A stretch of DNA of 64,000 nt from Acridotheres tristis (lineage: Eukaryota; Chordata; Aves; Passeriformes; Sturnidae): positions 5,312,479 to 5,376,478 of the forward strand of contig CM072899.1 of the NCBI GenBank assembly GCA_037013685.1, in the 5' to 3' direction. Each line of letters begins with the position of its first letter. Position 1 is the first letter of the stretch. A program made the translations under genes and the position numbers. Of the stretch, positions 54,801-64,000 are shown one piece after another. The notes beneath the pieces are model-generated. The model was not told the DNA's origin, searched no databases, and worked only from the letters and a program-made list of their open reading frames with translations.

Positions 54801-56391
54801 TGACCACGGAAGCCGACATTTCCATTAGATGGAGAAATAGCACATTATGCTGCTCTAGTTTAGTCTGCAGCTCCTGAATTTCCTCTCTTTAAATGGCTGT
54901 ATAAATCTAGTGGCAAAAGCAGGCAGTTTGTCAATGAATGACTAACACCAGAGCAGTGCACTGTCTCACCATCCTCTGGCAGCTATTACACCTGAGCAGT
55001 ATTTTCTGGGAGAAACTTGCAAATATGTGTAGGCTGCAGCTTTCAAAATAGACTAAGGGAAGCTTTACCCTTTCATTTCTAAATTGGCAAAATAACTTTC
55101 AACACAGTTTTTTCAAAGGTTAATAATTTTAATTTAGAAAAAAATCTCTATATTGTAACTCAGTGTCAATCATGCAACCAAAAAGTTTCTCTGAATTCCT
55201 GGATATGCTATTACTTCGTGCTCAGAGAGAACTTCTGGAAGCATTATGTGAACAAACCCAGCCTAAATAGCCCACTGTTGTAGGCTACTTACATGATCCA
55301 AAAAATATTGCTATGTGACTACACTGAAGTTTTATTTCCATTTTAAATGCTACAACATAAAAAAAAAGTTACAAAATAAACACTGAAAGCTGCACAGAGC
55401 ATATGACAGAAGGCAATCTTTCCCACCACAGGAGGTCATGATGACCTCTCTGGAAATCAGACAACAAAATGTGTTCATCTAGAAGATCAGAGTGTAAGAT
55501 AAGGATTAAAACTATGCATCATCCCATATCCAGCTTTGGTTTCACAAATGAACTAAAACCCCTCAAAAATTTTCACTAATAAGAGAGGAAGGCTGGGGTC
55601 CCGAATTTGACTGTTCTAAGTAGTGTTTTACTGAGATAACCAAGGCAGCCTCAGGTCAGAGGTGTGATCAATCCTTTGTCACACAGCATAGAAGAATCAC
55701 TTTGTAAAGGAACTGAAGGAAATCTTTGCCCAAACTGGTTTGCTCCCCTTGTCCTGAGGCTTTAAAGAATTCTGACAGCAGCAGGTTGGTTCTCAGCAGC
55801 ACAGACGTTGCTCACTATGTATAGAGAGCTGACTTCCTGCTGCATTGTTAAAGGTAAATTACAATACAGCAGTTATTACCAGGGAGACTGTGCATTGAAT
55901 ACAGCACTCTATAAAGACCTGGCACTTTAGCAGAAGAACAGATATTTGAAAACAATATCAGCTTAATTTCCCTTTCTTCTCCATGGAAAAAAAAAGAAAA
56001 AAGGTATAAAGTGTTAGATCTTTCCTGTAATTTGCTTAATTGATTAACTTGATTGATGTAGATGACTGAACAAAGGGTAAGGCAATGAAAAACAGGCCAT
56101 TATCTTCATTTGTTAGCATAGTTCGATTTTGTGTAAATATTTTGTTTCAAATTTATTCAGATTCTTACACTGGAGAGCATTTCTCAAAAGCAAACAATTC
56201 TTACTAGCAAAAGACTTGTCACCAGAAATTTCACTCCCCAAAGGTAAACTGATTTAACCAGCTACATATTAGAGGAATCAAAGTGCTGTCATAAGAAAGA
56301 GGGTGACTGCAAAATGAACAATCTGATGGAGAGTGCTGCTCCTCCTGCTCCCAGAAGCTGAGAAGCCACTGCTCTCAGTTTGGACTGACAC
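51805..56391. other. Non-coding span, presumed intron
   Basis: No convincing exon on either strand. Two strong minus acceptors near 53.2 and 53.75 kb precede donors only 10-11 bases away and were not accepted. Confidence 0.5.
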
Positions 56392-56460
56392 CTTCTCCAG
56401 CATGTCAAATAGAAAATTAATGCTCTGTTTGTCGAGCTGACCCTTGGTGGCTGCATTTTG
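56392..56460 (-). CDS. Candidate exon, minus-strand chain
   Basis: This is 69 bp, 23 codons, phase 0 at both ends, starting QNAATKGQLDKQSINFL. The acceptor is GAATCTTGTACTTCAG and the donor AAG|GTGTCA is weak. It fits in phase between 57341-57379 and 51717-51804. A second frame is also open across it. Unknown product. Confidence 0.25.
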
Positions 56461-57340
56461 CTGAAGTACAAGATTCACTTTGTAAAGCAGTTGTCATTTT
56501 GGTAATTGTGCCATGCTTCATTTTGGAAACATTCAGGGCAGAGTGAATTGTGCCTACAGTGATAACAGGCATTTGGCTTTCAGATTTTGATTGTGCCATT
56601 AAAAAGTAGGGAAAGATTGCCACTCAGAAAGAAGCTCTTGATAAATAACATGCTGGAAGAGTTGGAAGCAGAGTGGGGAAAAAGGACAACCACACCAATT
56701 GCCTTAATTATTGACTGAAGAAAAATACTTTTGTCCCAGGAATATCAGTACAGAAGGAGGATGGCTCTGAACTAAATGTATGTTCTTCCCTGTTCATTGT
56801 GGCATTGCTTTAATTTCACAACTCAGTAGCCCAGGGCTCACCTGAATTCCTAAAGAATTGAATAATTGATCCATAATTAATGGATGCACAAATCAGGAAA
56901 ACAGGAGCAGGATACTGATTAATGCAAGAGTCAACTATGGGGAATGAGGCCGTGCACCTGTCCAGCTTTTGGAAATTGTTTTATTAACTTTTATTAGATT
57001 TATGTGGCCATATGCAGAAAGAACTTTTAAAAGCACAAGGCATTTGGAAAAATGCTGTGTACCTATGCCAAATTATTTTCTGGGAAGAATAATCTTAGAA
57101 ATTCAGTAAAGGCACCATGAGTTGTGTGCAGGATGATTCAAATTCACTTCCTAGCCACAGTGATCATGAGCTTTTCTTTGTACAGATGGAATGAACTTGT
57201 GGTACTTTCACATTGAATCACACACAAGGCATCTCAAAGTTTATATGAAAAATAAAATTTCAGCACAGAGGCTCCACCCTGCCCTTATTTTCCCCCCAAA
57301 GTTCAATCCACACTGTGAAAGAAAGCAGACAATTTGTTAC

Positions 57341-57379
57341 CTGGCCTCTGGCAGTAATATAAGGAAGCATCCTTGCTTC
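57341..57379 (-). CDS. Candidate small exon, minus-strand chain
   Basis: This is 39 bp, 13 codons (EARMLPYITARGQ), phase 0 at both ends. The acceptor has a strong pyrimidine tract (CATCCTCCACTGCCCCAG) and the donor is GCCAG|GTAACA. It joins in phase to 59801 upstream and to 56392 or 51717 downstream. Its small size makes chance occurrence likely. Confidence 0.25.
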
Positions 57380-59800
57380 CTGGGGCAGTGGAGGATGTGA
57401 CCTCCTTGCCTCCAAGCACACCATTATGGCAAGAGGATCCATCCAAAGGCTTCCCATATTCTGGATTTTCCCTGTGCCATCCCCGTGCCAGAGTTATGCA
57501 CCCACATGCATCTGTGCTCCCTGAGCATGGGCATGTACTCTGCAATTAGCTCGAGTCTGAGCACTCAGGTTACCATAACACCCAGCTCTCAGATATGAAC
57601 AGATGGCATTTATAAATGCACGGAAACTGGAAGGTGATCCTCTACAGCAAGTTTATTTCTGTAAGCCTCTCAGAGCCATATGAAAATTATAGAGAATATT
57701 AATCCACTGATCTGCTGAGCAAGAGGAACAGCAAACTGGCTTGTTGGAGTACCTTTGGCTCTTACTGGGATTTTTAGCAAGTGAAAACCAATATAGGTTG
57801 GCAACTAAGCCTTCACTACTTGTTTTAGAACGCTGGCTCTGACCTGATGACTGTAATTCAGTCTCAGGCTTGTCTTATCTCTTATTTCTCTGAGCACATG
57901 AAAATATTCCCGAGAAGAGGAAGCCCAGAGAGCTGCATGGGCATCTCCCCACCCTGCAAGGCACCAAACACCTCCTGCATGATTGCTGCATACTTTGGAT
58001 ATCAGCCAGCAATGTGCAACTGGAGAAAAAAAATGAACTAAGAGGCAAAGACTCATAGAATAGAATTGTAGAATGCATTATTCTAGACTAAAAACAGAGA
58101 ACAGACTGAAAACAAAGGTCCTGTCCAGCTCTAAGCACTGCCAGTCTCTGAAAGCCTCAAGCTGACAGCAGTTTGGATTCTAAAATAAAGACTCCATTTC
58201 CCCATGTACAGCAGATGGAACTAAATGACAGAACGTGGATAAATATAGAAGACTAAAAAATATAATATCTATTTGAAGCAAATAAATCACCAGGCTTGTA
58301 ACCAAAGGCACCCAGAAGGAGCTGACCAGAGCAGCCAAGCTCCCCCTGTGTTCATGCTGCCTCCGCAGAGACACATACAAGGTGACAGGCACTTGCCAAG
58401 AATCTACAAGAGGAATAACTCCAGAGATACCTGGACTGTGGTTAGGAGTGATAGGATCACATGTATGAACGTCAGAGAACTTCATCCAGGCAGCAATTGT
58501 GATCACTGACCTCTGATAAAGCTGGATCACATGTGTGTGTAATGTAACATGAGAGCTGCTTTGAAATGAGTCTGAAATTCTATATAAAATTTCAGCTCCA
58601 GGATCTTTGAAAACTGCTGGGTTAAGGTTGGATTTTATTACTTCATGCTTTTTTGTTGATGCTAAAATTCACCAGTGGGTAGAATCTAAATGCAGTCTAA
58701 CATCAGAATGAATCTGCCTTATTTAAAAGAATGTGCCAGAACTCATTCGTTCAACTGAAGCATAAAGATTCCAAATAATTAACATAAACACAAGTATCAT
58801 CTACCTTATGGAGATGGATTCCTGTCAGGTGGGTGTTCACTGTTTCAGTGTGCATAGCCAGATGCTCTAGTCATTCTTTTAAAGGACCTAGAACATTTAT
58901 AATGATTAATCACATTTCTGAAGTGGTAATGTATGCTACCATCTGTTTAATTAAATCTCACACTTCCAGACATACACCAGTCAGCTCATAGGGGTCAAAC
59001 ACTATTTTCCCCCTTTTTGCATACGGGAGCAATTGGTTTACACCATTATACTTTTTATGCAGTCCTTCTGGTTTTAGGTACCAACCACTACTCGAGAGAT
59101 GAGTGACAGTATGACAGGAGACAAAACTATTTTAAGAGGTAGGGATCTGACCTCTGATCTCGCCTTCTCTTTAATTATTCTATGTTTTTTTAGCACCTGT
59201 TACTTTGTACCTGAGACAGCTGTGAGTATCTCATATTAAAGTGAGCTAAGAGAACAATCTCAACAGGTCATGAAGAAACTAAACTCCTCTAGAAAGGTTT
59301 TCTTGCTTCTTCACATGCTTGAGTTCACATGCCCAGAGACTCGTTTAAGTCAGTGTAAAAAAGGATTTTGACAGGGCTGCATGTATCATCCGATCCTGTC
59401 CATTGCATGAGATTTGTCACTATGATTTTTGGGTTGTTTTATACATGTCTAAAGCCTTTTTCACCCATTTTCTTGTACTGATTAAGGTCTTGGTTGAAAT
59501 TGCTCAAAAAAAAAAAATAAGGCAGCCTTAGGGGTTTTGAGGATTATTATCTCCTACTTTCATTTTGTAGCGACACTAAAGTATCTGATTTTGAAATACT
59601 GCATTTAATGTAAACTGCTGAAGCTTGCTTTAGATTTCAGCTTGAACTTTACATACCACAACTCGCACAGATTTGTGCTTTATTAGCATTGTTAGTATCG
59701 TTTTTTCCCTTTGTTTATTTGTTTTAATAAAGGAATTGCTGAACTGACAAAATCTTCCATGATGCAGTATCTCAGGAGAACTCCTGACCTCCAAACTTAC

Positions 59801-59844
59801 AAGCTCTTTGAATCCCACCTGCTGCCTTTTACTCTCTTGCCCAG
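59801..59844 (-). CDS. Candidate small exon, minus-strand chain
   Basis: This is 44 bp between acceptor ATATTAATTCTTTCTAG and donor CTT|GTAAGT. It enters in phase 1 and exits in phase 0 as GQESKRQQVGFKEL. It joins in phase to 61830 upstream and 57341 downstream. One other frame is open. Confidence 0.25.
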
Positions 59845-60968
59845 CTAGAAAGAATTAATATTTCTGTTGCACTGATTCTTCTTCAAAGTGAGACAAATTG
59901 TTCTAAAACACAACTATTTCTTCAAATAATGTCTGATCCTGAAGTATGTGCCAGGTTCCTTACACTGAATAGCTGCTGTAGACACAACTGAGGAACTATT
60001 TCAATATATCAGGGTACATCCATTCCCACTCAGCACTCCCAGAAACTGGCCTGGCTGCCAGAAGGAAAATTACTGCATTTATGGACTTGATGGCTGGTTT
60101 ATATTAGAGTGAGATTAAGCAGATTTATTACCTAGCTAATTTAATAAAATCTTTATCTATCCAGTGCTTGGCCATTTTGGTAAATCAAATTTAAACCTTA
60201 AATTCAAACTATTTCTTGAAGGAGAATTACAACCTATCACCCTCTAGTGAGGTGATTACTGGCAAATATTTTGTTTGTTTTAATTAGATATGAGCCTATT
60301 ATTGTCCTCGTGTCTTTTCCATCTTTTTTTTATTATGTCAGTATTTAGGAAAATAGCCTTTCCTACAGAAGGCCTAATCTTTCTATCCAATAATGTCCAG
60401 ATTCAGAAGACAAGGCAAGAGAACACTTATGGGGAAGAGTCTTGGCACAATCTGAGCACTGATTTTCTGGCTGGCTGTCATCATTAGGTACTCAGTACAG
60501 GCACTGTTTATAACTTCTGCAACATTAATCTTGAGAAATATTCCTTCTGGAACATGGAAGGGAACTATTATGTAAATTTCTTTAAAAGTATTTCTACAAT
60601 CACCCTAAGTGAGATGTTCATCCACCTAAAAATATCTGCAAGGCTGAACAGTTTCCCAGTCAGACCTTCACGCCCTGTTCTGATGTCTGCAACTGCTCCT
60701 GAACCTGCAGTGGCTGCAGCAGCTCCCTGCTGGCAGGAGAATGTATTAAAATCACAGTGTGAGGGTTGAAACTCTATTTGGGCCAAAATATGAAAGGTTG
60801 TAATGAAGCTTTGAAGGCAGAAGTTGTTGAGAACCTCACAAGAGGCACAGAGCTGACAGCATTCTTTTATTGATGCAAATATCACCGTTAGCACAGCTTC
60901 ATTCTTTTCTGTTACCTGATATTGAACATTGTGACAAACTCTGGAGCTTTGTCAAGGGAAGGCATTCA

Positions 60969-61319
60969 GCTGGGAGAGCTGGAGTTGCTCAGCCTGGAGA
61001 AGAGAAGGCTCTGGGGAGATGTTCCAGCAGCTGAAGGGGCTCTGAGAGAGCTGGAGAGGGACTTCTGACAAGAGCAGGTAGTGACAGGCTTTAAACTGAG
61101 AGAGGTTTAAATGGGATATTGGGAAGGAATTCTTCCCTGGGAGGGTGGGCAGGCCGTGGCACAGGTGCCCAGAGCAGCTGTGGCTGCCCCTGGATCCCTG
61201 GAATGTCCAAGGCCAGGTTGGACAGGGCTTGGAGCAACCTGGGACAGTGGAAGGTGTCCCTGCTCATGGCACAAGATGGGCTTTAAGGTCCCTTCCAACA
61301 CAAACCATTCTGGGATTCA
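60969..61319 (+). mobile_element. CR1 LINE, 5'-truncated 3' end
   Basis: This has the typical avian CR1 3' region: GAGAGCTGGAGTTGCTCAGC, a GAGGTTTAAATGGGATATTG motif, GGCTGCCCCTGGATCCCTGG, then CCTTCCAACACAAACCATTC and the terminal TGGGATTC-type tail. It is about 350 bp, 5'-truncated and without open reverse transcriptase, so it is a dead copy. It lies inside the inferred intron between 59844 and 61830. The plus-strand frames at 61111-61396 fall within it and are not genes. Confidence 0.9.
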
Positions 61320-61811
61320 ATAATTCTAATTCATCCTGTCAAAGAGAAGGACTCTTCATGGCAGAAGGAATTTCGTGTGCTTTAGACACAGATTGAATCA
61401 AAAGGTTTAAAACCCATAAGATTGCACAGACTGGTGGATTTGAACACCAGAAGAGGATCCTGTCAATATGTAGTCAAATCTGGTCCCCCTTGTAGGTTCC
61501 AGTTTGGTTTGAATGCTTCCAAAGGGGACATCAGTCCTGTTGGATATTTTTATAGAATCAAGCAGCTTGCAAATAGATGCCATAAACATTGCTTCATGTG
61601 CAATCTGTTTGGCAAATATTCCTTTACATAAAGGGATCTCTTTAAATAATTCTCATTATAAATATTGTAAGAATAGAAACAGTTATTGCACAAAAAAGGT
61701 CTATGATTGATTTTTCAAAGGGGTCACTGACCCGAAAGTCACTAGATAAAACCAGTATGGACAATGAATTTTTTTAGTCATAAAATCTAGGCTTGAAAAC
61801 TGCATTTGCCA

Positions 61812-61831
61812 AGGTGTAAGACCTTACACCT
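61812..61831. repeat. Perfect 9-bp inverted repeat
   Basis: AGGTGTAAG, two bases, then CTTACACCT form a perfect hairpin. It overlaps the donor of the 61830 candidate exon, so the donor-like site is partly a by-product of the palindrome. Confidence 0.9.
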
Positions 61832-61854
61832 GGTATAATCCTGTCTTTGGCAGA
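61830..61854 (-). CDS. Low-confidence small exon, minus-strand chain
   Basis: This is 25 bp after a very strong acceptor (TTTATCCTTGTCTGATACAG), with donor CCAG|GTGTAA. It reads SAKDRIIP with entry phase 0 and exit phase 1, matching the 59801 exon. Short length and a donor inside a palindrome keep confidence low. Confidence 0.2.
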
Positions 61855-64000
61855 CTGTATCAGACAAGGATAAAATAAAAGCATCCTGCTCACTAAAGCA
61901 TCAAGGTTGAGGTTTGCTACAGCTGAACACATGATCAGCTAAGGCAATGTGTGTTCTGAACTGAAGGGTTTTATTAAAGAGGCCCAAAATAAGCAGGTAA
62001 TTTTTAGAGCTAATTTAAGAAACATTGCAAACCGAAGTCAGAAAAAAATCTGCTTTCAACTTCCCTGGAAAATTTCACCTCAAATATCCAACCAGTCTCG
62101 AGTTTCTCACTTATGACTCCTATAGTTGGGCATTCTGACTACAAACAATAACTAGTATAGACATATATTAAATGAAAACAAATAGATTTATCATAATGTG
62201 AAATTTTGGAACATTATATGGGTTTAATGTCTCTGACACATCTGAGCTATTTCTTCTTGAACAGATGGTGACATTACAGTCACCACAAACACTGAAGAAA
62301 AATTGCAAGAAAATACAGTTTTACACACAAAATTTAGAGTTTGTGTGATGAAAAACATTGTTAGTGCGGTCTAACACTCCATTTTGAAGCCTGTCCATAT
62401 TTAAAACCTAAATCACAAGCAGAGTATACACAGCTTCAAAGTCTAATTATCCATGCACCAATGAGTTATTGGAAGCAGGTGAAAGTAGAAAAAATCTCTT
62501 AAAAGTTTTGCTGACAGATTTATCCTTATTGGTTTTCTAACATTTAGTGGCTTTTAGAGTTGTGCTACAAAGGGGAGATTAAAAATGCATCTGTATGAGA
62601 CTAGAGCCAGGTCATCTGATTGCACTGAAATTTCTGCCAGAACAGGATCTGGAGTAAGAAAACCTCTCCACAATCTCATGTAGAACCACAGAGATAAAAC
62701 ACTTTAGAAGAAAACTGATCTCAATGCACGACCTAGAAAAGATCCCTTGTGGATTACAGATTTGGATATCTGTATACACAGATGTTCAGGCTCCTAAACC
62801 ATCAATGCACACCATGGGACTGTGCCCCACACAGCAGGATGGGATCAAGAGGCAGCTGCCCCCAGTTTGTCACCTGTCACATGGGTGGCAGATGTCACCA
62901 TGGTGGGGATAACTGGATGGCCACTAGACCCACTGGTTTTCTGTTTGTTCTGTAACAAAACCTGAGACTGGTTCACGTAATGCACTGACTTAGAAAACGA
63001 ATTGAGTTTAGCAATCTTTCATAAAATGTTCTGCTATCCCTACAAAGACAAGGAAAACATGTCAGTCAGGATCAGGTAGAGCTGGAAGGTCTAGGTACAC
63101 TTGCAATCCAAATTTAATCCTTCAGATGACTGTTGAAGCCTTTACTGACTGTTTTGGACTTGTCCATACACAAATCTGTGTCTGCCTAGGTTGTCCCATC
63201 CTGTGAAAAAGGACTCAAGACTGGCAGCTACAGCTTAGTTGAGCTCTGAAGCTGAACAGATATTTGCTCTTGGTTTTCCCTGCAGATATTCCAATTGGAT
63301 TTAGCTGTCAGAGTTGATTTTACTGTCCCCAGCCATGCCTTGAGTGGGCAGGTGGACTTGGTGGGCTCTTACAGCTTGGATACAGCCACTCATAGGCTCA
63401 CTTCCAAACATTCTGCAGCTATTAGGTTTGAATCCTCTGTGGCACAGGTCAAATGAAAAGATTTAACATAGAAAATCTACTATTAGACAAAATAGAAATC
63501 CTGCACTGCACCCCATCAAGGCTGAAATTCATGTGGCTAAAATAATTGCAGTATCTTTAAGATCAAGTACCATTCAATAGAGATCATCATAATGGGAAAT
63601 GCATAATAGGGAAGTAATAGGAAATGCAAGTAAATTATATAAAATGCCTCTGGGCTGAAAAGCAGTAAGAGAAAAACTGAGGTAGACCATTACAGCATCA
63701 GATTAAAATACACAGATGATCAGGTGATTGCCAGAAAAAGAAGTGCTGGGTAAGAAAAAACCTCATCTATAACTGTTGGACAGCTGAAGCAGTGCTTTCA
63801 TCCCACAATAACATCTTAAAACAATTGCTAGAAGAATTCTCTGCAGCTGGAAGGATTATCTGACTCTCACACAATTCCTGTTACTCAGGTTCATTTCTGA
63901 GAGATGTGGTTCATAAACTTAAAGTGATTGGTAGTATTTTTGGGATTGCTTTAATGTAAAATTCACTGCTAACGTGATTACATTCTGATCATCTGCTAAA
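61855..64000. other. No gene supported
   Basis: AT-rich. A strong minus acceptor (near 62297) precedes sequence open in two frames but lacks a usable donor. If the minus-strand gene is real, its upstream exons and promoter lie here or beyond the right edge. No CpG island is present. Confidence 0.5.

Noticed and set aside
60918..60942. Minus-strand splice-like segment next to the CR1
   Set aside because: Weak acceptor, tiny size, and it competes with the better-bounded 61830 segment.
61111..61396. Overlapping plus- and minus-strand open frames
   Set aside because: They lie within the CR1 3' end and reflect repeat sequence.

Overview
This is vertebrate nuclear DNA, almost certainly from a bird. 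It is AT-rich, has large non-coding spans and GT-AG-bounded exons, and carries CR1 LINE 3' ends of the avian type. One gene is recognised with confidence. The minus strand carries the first coding exon of TAFA1 (FAM19A1), a secreted chemokine-like neuronal peptide (17006-17123). About 2.4 kb upstream lies a CpG-island promoter (about 19.5-20.0 kb). No cysteine-rich later TAFA1 exon was found, so 1-17005 is read as the start of a long downstream intron.

Right of the promoter, 20-29 kb looks non-coding. From about 30 to 50 kb the plus strand holds splice-bounded open segments that could be exons of an unrecognised gene. The best is an 83-codon, Tyr/Pro-rich exon at 48316-48566, with candidate 3' exons at 48747-48908 or 49991-50026 and a phase-compatible upstream exon at 41323-41395.

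From 62 to 50 kb the minus strand holds a second set. Two neighbouring, phase-compatible exons at 51046-51241 and 50483-50584 are the best supported. A looser chain runs through 61830, 59801, 57341, 56392 and 51717. If both sets are real, two unidentified genes converge tail-to-tail around 50 kb, upstream of TAFA1. I recognise neither protein and could not run a search. The small exons were chosen by eye for splice sites and phase, so chance matches are likely among them.

Repeats seen: a CR1 copy at about 61.0-61.3 kb, a CR1 tail at 25.6 kb, a possible LTR-like fragment near 3.4 kb, a GGAT-type microsatellite in the CpG island, a 42-bp tandem duplication at 33.3 kb, and short perfect palindromes. 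No tRNA, rRNA, CRISPR array, intact retrovirus or bacterial-type gene was seen. Most open frames in the window are chance frames in non-coding DNA.
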